This document shows, one piece after another, positions 1-8,566 of a stretch of 52,865 nt of DNA. Source of the DNA: an uncultured Gammaproteobacteria bacterium (GTDB lineage Bacteria > Pseudomonadota > Gammaproteobacteria > Eutrophobiales > Eutrophobiaceae). The DNA is taken from NCBI GenBank assembly GCA_951812995.1, contig CATOTD010000017.1, positions 1-52,865 on the forward strand, written 5' to 3'. Each line of letters begins with the position of its first letter. Positions within the stretch are counted from its first letter, which is position 1. Position numbers and translations under genes: made by a program. The notes under the pieces were generated by a model, which did no database searches, was not told the DNA's origin, and saw nothing but the letters and a program-made list of their open reading frames with translations.

Positions 1-386
1 CCATCAAGTCGGCTCAAATGGCTATCGAGCATTAACAACAAAGCCAGCAAGAGTGCCGCACACATCAACCCATACTCTCTTTTGATGGTCCGGGAGGTGA
101 TCGTCACCGGCAATAATAGAATACTCACACCTAATACCAGACCAATGTTGGTAATGTTGGAGCCAAGGGCATTACCAATCGCAATAGCCGTCTTGCCCTG
201 CAAGGCAGATACAGAGCCGACGACGATTTCTGGAGCGGAGGTGGCAAAGCCGACGACGGTCAAGCCGATTATCAATGGCGGCATACCCAATTGGTACGCA
301 ATATTGGCGGCACCAGTGACAAATATGTCAGCACCGTATACAAGCAAGGCAAGCCCCAGCAGGATAAAAATACATGAAACCAACAT
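1..386 (-). CDS. Calcium/sodium antiporter, N-terminal part (runs off the left edge)
   Basis: Reading leftward from ATG at 386, this encodes about 128 residues of a hydrophobic membrane protein. It contains GFATSAPEIVVG and, further on, ALGSNITNIGLVLG. These are the two halves of the alpha-1 cation-binding repeat of the CaCA (YrbG-type) exchangers, with the conserved acidic residue in SAPE and the GSNxxN motif. The family normally has about 320 residues in ten membrane segments, so only the first repeat lies inside the window. A GGAG stretch lies about 11 bases upstream of the start. It diverges from amgK across 134 bases. The family exchanges Ca2+ for Na+ at the inner membrane. Assignment is by motif. 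Confidence 0.85.
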   Translation of the reverse strand, partial: MLVSCIFILLGLALLVYGADIFVTGAANIAYQLGMPPLIIGLTVVGFATSAPEIVVGSVSALQGKTAIAIGNALGSNITNIGLVLGVSILLLPVTITSRTIKREYGLMCAALLLALLLMLDSHLSRLD

Positions 387-520
387 GTGTTAGTGTTTCT
401 CCTTTTTTAGTTAATCAAGATAATGTTGGATTAAGGTTGTTCTTAAAAACAACGCTGGTAAGTTTTACCTTGCTATAAAAAAACATAAACTATCTGCAAT
501 AAACTAATTAAAGTCTTTTA

Positions 521-1510
521 ATGTCCAAACGTTTCGAGTCTCTACAAGACTGGTTAATAGAAATCCTTAATACCAGTGCTTTTAATTTAAAGCCAGCCTC
601 CGAGGATGCCAGTTTTCGATATTATTATCGCCTACAACTAGGCAAGACAAGGTTTGTTGTTATGGATGCGCCGCCAGAGCACGAGGATTGTAAGTCATTT
701 ATAAAGGTGAATCGTATCTTGCAAGCGGGCAATGTCAATGTGCCCATCATACATAATATGAATTTAGAACAGGGGTTTTTATTGCTGAGCGATTTTGGTA
801 CTGATCACTATTTGGATAAACTCAATCAGTCCTCTGTAGCCAGGCTGTATACCGATGCCATCAAGACGATAGTCGCCATGCAAACCAATGCCGACACACA
901 AGCATTGCGTTGTTACGATGCCGCACTATTACAGCGTGAGATGCGTCTTTTTACAGATTGGTTGCTGGACAAACATCTGCAGATTGCGCTAAACAAGGAT
1001 CAAGCGAGTGCCCTGCAAGTATTATTCGATATGTTGCAAGCCAATGCCCTGGCACAACCGCAAGCCTTTGTGCATAGGGATTTTCACTCAAGAAATCTGA
1101 TGTTGACCCAGGCAAACAATCCGGGCGTGATTGATTATCAGGATGCCGTATATGGCCCTGTTACCTATGATCTGGTGTCTTTATTAAAGGACTGTTATAT
1201 CAAATGGTCGCAACCAGAGATCAATGCTTGGCTGGCGTTTTATCTCAATGAAAGGGTATCTTGCGGCGACAGACTTGCAATCGATCGGGCACAGTTTCAA
1301 CGTTGGTTTGATTTGATGGGCGTACAGCGACATCTCAAGGCCAGTGGCATATTCGCGCGGTTGTCACAACGTGATGGCAAGCATGATTTTCTAAAAGATA
1401 TTCCTCGAACCTTGTCCTATATTCTTGATCTTAAAAACACATATAGAGAATTATCACCCTTGATTGCGCTTATCGAAGAACGTATTTTACCAAGGCTGGA
1501 ACAACCATGA
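521..1510 (+). CDS. amgK: Anomeric N-acetylmuramate/N-acetylglucosamine kinase AmgK
   Basis: A 329-residue aminoglycoside-phosphotransferase-fold kinase. The catalytic loop HRDFHSRN lies at residues 185-192 (catalytic Asp187), and the metal-binding Asp is in GVIDYQDAVYGP near 203-213. AmgK phosphorylates the anomeric hydroxyl of MurNAc and GlcNAc recovered from peptidoglycan turnover. The product is passed to MurU, bypassing de novo MurNAc synthesis and hence part of the fosfomycin target route. The start ATG at 521 gives a full-length N-terminus. The stop overlaps the murU start by four bases (ATGA), so the two are translationally coupled. Fold and pairing are seen directly; sugar specificity follows from the pairing with MurU. 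Confidence 0.9.
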   Translation: MSKRFESLQDWLIEILNTSAFNLKPASEDASFRYYYRLQLGKTRFVVMDAPPEHEDCKSFIKVNRILQAGNVNVPIIHNMNLEQGFLLLSDFGTDHYLDKLNQSSVARLYTDAIKTIVAMQTNADTQALRCYDAALLQREMRLFTDWLLDKHLQIALNKDQASALQVLFDMLQANALAQPQAFVHRDFHSRNLMLTQANNPGVIDYQDAVYGPVTYDLVSLLKDCYIKWSQPEINAWLAFYLNERVSCGDRLAIDRAQFQRWFDLMGVQRHLKASGIFARLSQRDGKHDFLKDIPRTLSYILDLKNTYRELSPLIALIEERILPRLEQP

Positions 1511-2172
1511 TGGCCATGATTCTTGCGGCAGGTCGCGGTGTACGCATGCGTCCATTGACTGATTCAATACCCAAACCGTTGCTGGCGGTTGCCGGTAAAC
1601 CGCTCATTGTCCATCAGCTAGAGGCGTTGGTCACAGCCGGCGTGGAAAAAATTATTATCAATACAGGCTATTTGGGGGACAAGATCCATGCTTGTTTGGG
1701 CATCGGCGAACGTTTTGGCGTGTCGATACAGTACTCCGATGAAGGCAACACACCGTTAGAAACCGCAGGCGGGATCATTAAGGCCTTGCCCTTGCTCGGC
1801 GATGCGCCATTTATCGTGACCAACGCAGACATCTATACGAATTTTGACTATAAGCGATTGCCACGGCAACCAGACTTCGATGTTCATCTGGTGTTGGTTG
1901 ATAATCCGCCACACAATATGCAGGGTGATTTTGCCTTGATTGATGGTCGTTTATCAAACAAAGGTCGCCAAAAACTGACCTACAGCGGCATAGGATTATA
2001 TCATCCGCGTCTCTTTAGAAACCGTACCCCCGGGCATCATTCTTTAGTACCAATACTGCGTCAGTCGGCACACACGCATCAGGCAAGTGGTGAGTATTTT
2101 GGGGGTTATTGGAATGATGTTGGCACACCTGAACGCTTACAAGAACTCAATAAGCAAACAGGCTTTATCTGA
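1507..2172 (+). CDS. murU: N-acetylmuramate alpha-1-phosphate uridylyltransferase MurU
   Basis: A 221-residue nucleotidyltransferase. It opens with the signature LAAGRGVRMRPLTD (residues 6-19), followed by the nucleotide-binding Lys in PKPLL (23). A metal-binding Asp sits in the TNADIYTN stretch near residue 105. The enzyme converts MurNAc-1-phosphate and UTP to UDP-MurNAc in the recycling shunt. Length and motifs match MurU rather than the longer GlmU or RmlA proteins. It overlaps amgK by four bases and has no gene directly downstream, so the pair forms a two-gene operon. Two ATGs lie at the start (1507 and 1510); the overlapping one is preferred because it couples to amgK. Confidence 0.9.
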   Translation: MMAMILAAGRGVRMRPLTDSIPKPLLAVAGKPLIVHQLEALVTAGVEKIIINTGYLGDKIHACLGIGERFGVSIQYSDEGNTPLETAGGIIKALPLLGDAPFIVTNADIYTNFDYKRLPRQPDFDVHLVLVDNPPHNMQGDFALIDGRLSNKGRQKLTYSGIGLYHPRLFRNRTPGHHSLVPILRQSAHTHQASGEYFGGYWNDVGTPERLQELNKQTGFI

Positions 2173-2252
2173 ACAGGTTTTAATTTTGCGTACAGACACG
2201 ATATAGTGGATGAAAAATGTAGGCTGTTCTCTCAAATCCACTGAAAATAGTT

Positions 2253-2281
2253 TTGTCATTAAGTGCTACATATCCTAATAT
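2253..2281 (+). promoter_or_regulatory. Candidate sigma-70 promoter upstream of the GspE-N relic
   Basis: TTGTCA at 2253-2258 and TAATAT at 2276-2281 are separated by exactly 17 bases. Both boxes are close to consensus. The start codon of the following short reading frame lies 28 bases further on. The promoter probably belonged to the now broken gene. Confidence 0.45.
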
Positions 2282-2308
2282 TTCTATACTATTAGAGATT
2301 AAAAAATT

Positions 2309-2467
2309 ATGGCTGTAGAAAATACTCATAATAAACCACACCCTCGTTTATTAGGCGAATATCTCTCGTGCTCACGCGGTGCTATTAGGATGGCCATGCA
2401 AAAAAACGTGCCGCTAGAGTACAGGGCAATACTACAAAGCTGATTGGTGAGGTACTCATTGATTTAG
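2309..2467 (+). pseudogene. Remnant of a GspE/MshE N-terminal-domain protein, cut by an IS
   Basis: An ATG at 2309 opens a frame reading MAVENTHNKPHPRLLGEYL and ends at a stop after 44 residues. In another frame the same stretch continues with TTKLIGEVLIDLGAIV before running into the IS256 end at 2468. The two halves RLLGEYL and LIGEVLIDLGAIV resemble the paired LGExL..G.I motifs of the GspE N-terminal (MshEN) domain, a c-di-GMP- or partner-binding module of type II secretion and pilus ATPases. The gene has suffered a frameshift and lost everything downstream to the insertion. The match is short and the family call is tentative. Confidence 0.35.
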
Positions 2468-3839
2468 GAGCTATTGTCAAAAATAGTGTCTGACAATTTG
2501 ATCATGCGGCTGCCTTGTCGTCCTCGTTCACCTCGCTTCCATCTTTAAGCTTCACGCCTCCAATCACCTTTGCCAAGTGTCTGAAGCCTCTCAATTTGCG
2601 CCAGGAATCTTCGGCGCATAATCCCATCTTGCAGATCATCGTCAGCATCGTATTCCGCGTGACACAACCTTTAGCCTGGCGTGTTCTATGCCGGATTGTC
2701 GCAAAGCTCGACGGGGTGACATTCGTTGTCCTGATATGGCTCCAGTGCTCTGCTGGAAAGTCATAAAATGCCAGCAACGCATCACGGTCTTTCGATAAGC
2801 ATGCCACTGCCTTGGGATACTTGACACCGAAACGTTCCTCAAAGTCATCGAACACCTGCTCTGCGTCAACGCGGCCCTCTGCCATCCAGACCCTGCTTTG
2901 CTTTCTCCTGAACAGACTTGGGCAGATAGTTCAGCACATTGCCGGTCCTGTGCATCCAGCAACGTTGCACATCAGTCTCTGGATACACTGCCTCAAGGGC
3001 TGCCCAGAAACCCAAAGCACCATCGCCAATGGCCAGCTTTGGGGCTGACCCAAGCCTCTTTGTTGCAACGACAACAACACTGCTCGCCAGCGCTGTTTCG
3101 ATTCCCTGACACCCTATTCAATCGACATAAAATGCTTCTGACCGCGACTGTTCACGCCGATGATGACCAGGCAACACAATCGACCATCGTCACCTCGAAG
3201 ACCACTGTAGATGCCATCAGTCCAGATATAGACCCATTCATCCGCCACGGAACGTGTACACCATTGCTTGTATGTAGCTTCCCATTGCCGTTTCAAACAA
3301 CCCACGACATTGGCCGACAGCCCTTTAGCCTCGGGTCCGACAATAGCTTCCAGTGCGCTCTGCATCTGGCCACTCGAAACACCTTTCAAATAAAGCCAGG
3401 GAATCGCCGCATCCAGGGTCGCTGTGCGCCGGATGTAGGGCGGTACAAGCAAAGATTGAAAGCTCGCCGACTCACCTTCACGGCTACGGATATTGGGCAC
3501 CTCGACGCTGACCTTGCCAACCCCGATGATGATCTCTCGTTCTGGATGATGGCCACTGCGGACAACGCGCTGTCGTCCGTCAGCCGTCCTTTGATCATCA
3601 TACTGCCTCATCAACGCATCTGGCTCTGCCTGGACAGCTTCGGTGATTAACTGTCTCGCACCAGATCTGAGTAACTCTGTCAGTGGATCAATGCCCTCTG
3701 GTGTACCCAGATCAATCACAGTATTGTTTGTCATGTGTGGCGTACTCCTCTTGCTACTTTCGATTGCTAGACAAAACCGATTTCAGCAAGGCACGCCGCA
3801 TACTTCAACCTATTCAGACACCAGATTCGGTTATAACTC
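2468..3839 (-). mobile_element. IS256-family element, group alpha, copy 1 (defective)
   Basis: A 1372-bp element bounded by imperfect inverted repeats. They begin GAGCTATTGTC at 2468 and, read from the other end at 3839, GAGTTATAACC; both continue into a shared GTGTCTGA. The same 1372-bp unit occurs at 35568-36939 in opposite orientation, which fixes the ends. The flanking 8-mers (TGATTTAG and TGAGCTAC) share only part of their bases, so no clean target duplication is visible. The single transposase gene is broken (see 2502-3734). Confidence 0.85.
2502..3734 (-). pseudogene. Mutator-type (IS256) transposase, broken
   Basis: Reading starts at 3734 (MTNNTVIDLGTPEGIDPL...) and runs 206 residues to an in-frame TAG after HFMSIE; copy 2 has GAG at that codon. 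The frame then continues with GVRESKQRW. Sequence further on recovers the family C-terminus (KDRDALLAFYDFPAEHW, then RGFRHLAKVI) in a different frame, so there is at least one more frameshift, shared with copy 2. IS256 transposases are DDE enzymes of about 400 residues. This copy cannot make a full protein. Confidence 0.85.
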
Positions 3840-4242
3840 TGAGCTACTTAAGGGTTATTCCGTCTGAAAAACGAAAAAAGACCAGAAAAGACCAAAATTT
3901 AAGGACAATAACAACCAGAAATCACTGCAGGTGGCTGGAAATTTAACCATTGAAGGATAATCTCCAAATGAGATGTTTAGTGCAAACAAAGGTCTCAGCA
4001 TGAAATACAAAGCAGAGATTAATGGTTTAACAGGGCTGCTGTGGAACAAAGATAATTCTTAGAATAATGGAGGAGTAATATGCATAGAGATAAAAAACTT
4101 GAGTTAATTAAAGGGAATTATATACTTGAATCCAACTTCACTACAAAATACAAACACAATGATTTGTTAGTTTTTTCAAGTAACAAGCTCACCATGCTCA
4201 CCTGTTACCTTATGCAATTTTTCAATTGCACTCCATTTTGGG

Positions 4243-4527
4243 TTAAACCATCTTTTCTTGTCTTTCGTTTGCACGCAACGACAATAAAAAGGTTTTTATC
4301 GGTTTTTTATCTTTGTTGAATACTGCAATATCAAGCGGATACTCTTTTTTGGTATCAGATGGCCTTACTTTTACACGCCACTGTGGTCGTGTTTGTAATT
4401 GTTCTTTGGGGTATCCGTAATCTTCGACAAGTGTTTCGGAAAAGACTTGTACTGCTTCTACTTCTTCTGGCGTAGCTTTTACTTCTTCACCACTTATATA
4501 GTCTTTGATGTAACCTTCTCTCATTAT
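4243..4527 (-). CDS. HsdR N-terminal-like (type I restriction) passenger protein of the IS1595 element
   Basis: From ATG at 4527 the protein begins MREGYIKDYISGEEVKATPE. It then shows LVEDYGYPKEQLQTRPQWRV and RPSDTKKEYPLDIAVFNKDKK. This is the characteristic beginning of type I restriction subunit N-terminal domains (HsdR_N class), where the DIAVF strand carries an acidic residue of the PD-(D/E)xK nuclease fold. After about residue 70 the sequence departs from the family, and the usual VECK strand with the catalytic lysine is absent. The protein ends at about 94 residues with QEKMV. A second frame just past this point reads like diverged coding sequence (FYCRCVQTKDKKRWFNPKWS). It lies 37 bases behind the transposase on the same strand. 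Probably catalytically dead; whether it is functional cargo or debris is not decidable here. Confidence 0.7.
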   Translation of the reverse strand: MMREGYIKDYISGEEVKATPEEVEAVQVFSETLVEDYGYPKEQLQTRPQWRVKVRPSDTKKEYPLDIAVFNKDKKPIKTFLLSLRANERQEKMV

Positions 4528-4564
4528 CGTCCTGTATATCCGCATTCTATTTCCATTGCTTTGC

Positions 4565-5496
4565 TCATGCTAGCACCTCGCGATAGGTAATCCGTTTACC
4601 TATCGCGTTGCTTATAAGTGATTCTATACGTTGATTGGTTGGTAACTTACATTGTCCGTTATTCAGTCTAAAAGTCACTTCGTTCACATAGCGATGTAAG
4701 TGTTTAGTGCTGGCATGAGGCCATACCCCATACAGACCGCGTTTGAGTAAAGCCCAGACACTTTCAATGCTATTGGTATGAATGTTGTTTGAACCCACAT
4801 ATTCTCCCGCACTATGGGTTACCGTACCATGCTGATAAGCAGACTGTAAATGCTGATATGACCTGTGTTCATCTGTGTAAATGGTGGCACCATATTCCAC
4901 TGAACAGCCAATCTCTTTGTGCAGGGTCGGTATATCAGTTGATGGGATAGGCTTAGCCCTTGTGCGGCCACCGCGCTCACGCATTCCGACCACTACCTGC
5001 TTGCCAGCTACGCCACGGCCTGCGCGGGCTTTCTTGTGTTTGTGTTTGTTATGTTCCTTCCCACCGATATAGGTCTCATCAATCTCAACAATGCCAGAAA
5101 GTAAATTATCTGTATTATCGTTACAGGATTCACGAATGCGGGCCTGCATAAACCAGGCGGTCTTTTGAGTTACTCCGATTTGTTTAGATAACTGCAAGCT
5201 AGATATGCCCTTGCGCGAGGTGACAGTTAAGTAAATAGCATATAGCCATTTATGTAGTGGAACATGAGAACGTTCAAAGATAGTGCCGGTTCTCACTGTA
5301 AACTCACTCTTGCAGTCCCGGCATAAGTAATATCCTGTCCGCTTTCCTTTGCGCGGGGTAATACGCTTAAATCCCCCACAATGAGGACAGGATATGTAAT
5401 CTCCCCAGCGCGTTGTCCCTCAAAATACAATCTAGCGGCTTCAGCATCCGGAAACTGGCGAAATAACTCAAATGTGGATATGGTATTGTCTTTCAT
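4565..5496 (-). pseudogene. IS1595-family transposase, frameshifted
   Basis: Translation starts at 5496 (MKDNTISTFELFRQFPD). Compared with the intact gene at 51688-52611, two extra bases occur just after FEGQR near 5410. This shifts the frame and removes the zinc ribbon CPHCG...CRDC. The original frame resumes near 5296 and continues to 4565, with IVEIDETYIGGK, IYTDEHRSY and HTNSIESVWALLKRG, which carry the D, D and E/N catalytic positions. The copy also has two extra residues in HNKHKHKKAR relative to HNKHKKAR. It cannot encode an active enzyme as read. Confidence 0.88.
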
Positions 5497-6292
5497 TGAT
5501 GCCCCTCCGTTTTATTGCATTTTTATGTTAGATTATATGGGTTATCTATTGGAGTCAAGTATATAATTCCATAATTAAAAATATATTTTTTCGGTCTTCA
5601 ATCGAAGATTTTTGGTTTCACGTCTTAAAGTCATATGCACAGCCACATTTTGAAGTTTTAGAAATTGGTTCAGGTTCAGGAAAAGGTAAACAAAACACCT
5701 TGTATCCAACTGTCAGAAAAATTGTTGGACTGGATTTAGATGAGCGCGTTCTGAGAAATCCCTTCCTGGATGAATCTTATAACATGAATGCATATGAAAT
5801 TGGCACAAAATTGGCTGACACTAAGTTTGACATCATTTATTCTCATATGGTGGCTGAACACATTGATGATGGCTTGAGGTTTATTTCAACGCAATTAAAC
5901 GCCCTAAATGATGGTGGTGTTTTAATACACTCCACAGTCTCTAAATACTATTGGACATCCTTAATCAATGATTTAGTACCCGAAAGCGTCAAGCACTGGT
6001 TAATTAGAAAATTAGGGAGCGGAAGGGCTACAGAGGATGTGTTTCCCGCACATTATGAATTGAACTCAACGCACCAAATAGAAAAAATTTGTAGTGGTTG
6101 TAATGCTGAATACAAGATATTGAGACAAGATGAGCCGCCAGGCTATGTACGGCGAAGCATACTCTTAATGCTCCTTTATACTCTGTTGCATAAACCGTTA
6201 CAGTTTTTAATTCCATCTATTCGTCCAACGTTTATCTTTGTAGTTTCCAAAAAATGAGGAAGAATGGAGGATGCTGGAAATGAGTTCTGTGT

Positions 6293-6777
6293 TCAAGTGG
6301 GAAGAAGTCTTTCAGCGAGGGTTTGCGCCGTAGCACCGTATTCAAAGCCTGTAAGAACCGCGTCACGCCCGTTCTGGCCAAGTTGCCGACGCCTATCGGC
6401 GCCCATGTCACGAAGGTCCAAGATGGCCTGGGCCAACGCATTTGGATCCTCGGCAGGAACCGTGATACCCATATTATGAGCGGCAACTGGATCACCCCAG
6501 CCCGAATAGGAATGTAAGATCGGTAGCCCCGCATACATATAGTCACAGAGCTTATTGGAGGAGATGCCGTAACGATAGAGGTCTGAGTCAGTCCAGACCA
6601 AACAACCGACATCAAAATGGTTTAGCATCGACTGAACTTGCCGCTTATCGATAGGTGGAAGAAAGTGCACATTATTTAGGCCAGCGGCACACGCGCGATC
6701 CTGAAGCCCTGCCTTTTCATTCCCGTGGCCTACGATGCAGAAGGCGATGCCCTGCTCATCTTTTAGTATTTCGGTAG
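6293..6777 (-). pseudogene. Glycosyltransferase family 4, C-terminal stump
   Basis: About 160 residues of a GT4-type glycosyltransferase C-terminal domain, ending with a normal stop at 6293. Visible features are AFCIVGHGNEK (nucleotide-sugar-binding strand) and YGISSNKLCDYMYAGLPIL, the family's SxNKxxDYMxAGxPI donor-site signature. The N-terminal acceptor domain is missing. Near 6777 the reading frame runs straight into a fragment of an IS256 transposase (AVSTSLISA), giving a fused frame that opens at 6805. It lies convergent to the split methyltransferase, suggesting a former glycan biosynthesis locus. Confidence 0.75.
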
Positions 6778-6904
6778 CGCTGATCAGGCTGGTTGAGACC
6801 GCCACGCCCTACATTTCCTGAAACAGCGCGACAATGTCACAGGTGGTATTGCCTTTGGCATAGAGACTGAGAATCTTGTCATCCATACCGGTGTAGCGAG
6901 ATGG

Positions 6905-8203
6905 AGACCTCGAACAACGCTGATTCTGGATGGATTTTGACGCGAGCACCAGTCGTTGTCACCCGCATAGTGGGTGTGAAGGTCAAGATCGGTGGTATTT
7001 GAGGCTGTGTTGCGCTGTTTGGGTCTGCCAGGGCGGGTATTTCCGGAATTTGGGCGGAGTCAGGCTGTGGCCTGTCGTCGCTCGTGGAAAATCAGACGGC
7101 GGAAGTTGTAGCTCAGGTTGGCCATGGTCATGCGGGCCTTCGCACGGGTTTGGCCGATTGAGCGGATGGTCAGAGCCATGGGCCCTTTCTCGTAGCCGAA
7201 CACAGGCGCGGATGGCGGAGCGTGTCGCGTTGCCCCGACGAATATGCCTGGCCATGGGTTTGCCGCGTGGCTTCTTGCGATGGATATGTGAGCGGTACCC
7301 CTGTGCTTTGAGCCAGTCTTCGTTCTTGGACGACCGATATCCAGTATCGGCCCAAACCGCCTTCGAGCTGTTTGTCTCGTCCAGAACCGAGGAGCGTTCA
7401 TGCCCGTCGTAGCGAGCCGCATTCGTGCCAGTCTCACCCCGGATGAAGCGCCATTTGCGGTCAATGGACACGTGGTTCTTGTACCCAAAGTGGGGAACCG
7501 AAATATCGACAAGGCCAGTATCCTCCTCACCCTCCTTGGTCGTCTTGGCCTTTGAATACTTGACCGTCCAACGTGCATCGGTGTCTTTCTGCGCTGCCTT
7601 GGACAGATCATCGGGCCAGATGTCAGATGCGGCCTCACCTGCCTTGGCGCGCGCTTTCTCTTCTTTCGTCATCCGCTGGCGCGGGGCAAAGACCAACGTG
7701 GCATCCACAATCTGACCGCCGGTCGGTTTGTATCCCCGCGCGCAGAGCTGAGCTTCAAACGCGGCAAACAGGGCCTTGAAGACACCCGCCTAGGTCAGCT
7801 TCTCTCTGAAAAGCCAGATCGTCTTCTGATCAGGTGTCGGCTCCCCGATTTGAAATCCCAGGAACCGCAACCAACTGAAACGGTCACGAATGAGAAACTC
7901 CATCCGCTCATCGCTCAGATTGTGCATCGAGGCCAAGACCAGCACCTTGAACATCACAACGGCATCATAGGGTGGGCGACCACCTTTGGGACGTTCCCCA
8001 TAGCCAAGCGCTTCAACAAGAACTGGGCGAAACACTTCGAAATCAACGTGCCGCTCCAAAACCTCAAGCGGATCTCCCATCGCCGAAAGCCGCGCCAAAT
8101 GATCCGTCAAATCAAACAATCCAGGTGCGTGCATAAACAAAATCCTCCCACATCAAGTGAATCAGACCGTACCACAAAATGTACGGTTTTTAGAGGCTTC
8201 CAA
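6905..8203 (-). mobile_element. IS5-family element inserted into the IS256-beta relic
   Basis: About 1.3 kb. Its outer ends are related inverted repeats (GGAGACCTCGAACAAC beginning at 6903 and, on the other strand from about 8202, GGAAGCCTCTAAAAAC). It is flanked by a 30-bp direct repeat (6875-6904 and 8204-8233) that belongs to the interrupted IS256 gene. IS5 elements normally duplicate 2-9 bp, so a 30-bp repeat is odd (see findings). The coding content is described at 7060-8140. Confidence 0.6.
7060..8140 (-). pseudogene. IS5-family transposase, one nonsense codon and one frameshift
   Basis: The frame opens near 8140 (MFMHAPGLFDLTDHL). It shows the family block KGGRPPYDAVVMFKVLVL and PTPDQKTIWLFREKLT, then an in-frame TAG. 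It continues in the same frame with AGVFKALFAAFE and GGQIVDATLVFAPRQRMTKE (first catalytic Asp). The block HFGYKNHVSIDRK and VWADTGYRSSKN (second Asp) follow. After NATRSAIRACV the frame shifts, and the C-terminus continues as GYEKGPMALTIRSIGQTRAK to a stop at 7060. The gene is visibly richer in G+C than its neighbours, and the KEEKARAKAGEAASDIWPDD type is familiar from alphaproteobacteria, so it may have come from there. Confidence 0.75.
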
Positions 8204-8566
8204 CTTGTCATCCATACCGGTGTAGCGAGATGGGTGCTTCTTGACCAGTGCTGGCACCAAGCTACCCTTTCTGTCGCGGGGTGTTTCCAGCTCGAATGCG
8301 CCCTCTTCAGTGCGTAGCATTTTATGACTGCGACCATTGCGGTTATTGGATTTTCCGGCCTACTCATGTCTGGCATAGCCAAGGTGTTCATCGAACTCGG
8401 CATTCAGTGCCGCCTCAATGCTTACCCTGGTCAATGCCTGACGGAACGTATACAGGTCTTCTTCGGTTTTGATGCCCCTGGCAGTTTCACGTGCCAGTGA
8501 TTTGATTGCTTCGGGTTGCATGTGCTTATCCTCAACCCCTTCGGGGCAATAATCAATGATAAGCAG

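Larger units (their letters stand above)
4113..5571 (-). mobile_element. IS1595-family element copy 1 with HsdR_N-like passenger; 8-bp target duplication
   Basis: About 1459 bp, running from GGGAATTATATACTTGA at 4113 to its inverted copy ending at 5571, with the last base mismatched. It is flanked by a perfect 8-bp direct repeat TAATTAAA at 4105-4112 and 5572-5579, the duplication size expected for IS1595. It holds a frameshifted transposase (4565-5496) and a second gene (4243-4527). The element sits inside a methyltransferase gene. A second element of the same kind begins at 51613, and a fragment of a third lies at 51283-51612. Confidence 0.92.
4080..6257 (+). pseudogene. SAM-dependent methyltransferase gene split in frame by an IS1595 element
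   Basis: A strong ribosome-binding site (GGAGGAG) precedes ATG at 4080, which encodes MHRDKKLELIK before the IS begins at 4113. Removing the IS and one copy of the 8-bp target duplication joins codon 11 directly to AAT at 5580. The frame then stays open to the TAA at 6257, giving 236 residues. The restored protein has a class I methyltransferase motif I, FEVLEIGSGSGKGK, then an acidic strand VGLDLDERV and the post-motif FDIIYSHMVAEHIDDG. It is of the Methyltransf_11 type common in O-antigen or glycan clusters, which fits the glycosyltransferase stump just downstream. Substrate unknown. A start at 5700 could still give a protein, but it would lack motif I. Confidence 0.85.
6778..8521 (-). pseudogene. 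IS256-family transposase relic, group beta, split by an IS5 element
   Basis: From ATG at 8521 the frame reads MQPEAIKSLARETARGIKTE. An internal stop follows HLGYARHE, then it resumes with NGRSHKML, ETPRDRKGS and HPSRYTGMDDK. At 8204 the sequence is interrupted. It resumes at 6904, repeating PSRYTGMDDK and continuing ILSLYAKGNTT to VSTSLISA, where it fuses to the glycosyltransferase stump. These are the N-terminal blocks of a mutator transposase (family pattern RYTGxDDKILxLYAxGMTT). The catalytic C-terminal half is gone. It is a different sequence group from the 1372-bp alpha and 1364-bp gamma elements of this window. Confidence 0.75.

Noticed and set aside
82..393. Plus-strand open frame of 103 codons at the left edge
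   Set aside because: It is the mirror of the antiporter gene on the minus strand, which shows the CaCA motifs.
2898..3650. 250-codon plus-strand frame within the IS256 copy (also at 35757-36509)
   Set aside because: It is antisense to the transposase and repeats in both copies only because the element does; there is no ribosome-binding site or family resemblance.
3840..4079. Weak frame reading NEMFSANKGLSMKYKAEING before the split methyltransferase
   Set aside because: It is short, with a stop just upstream and no start site. It may be the tail of a lost gene, but nothing can be named.
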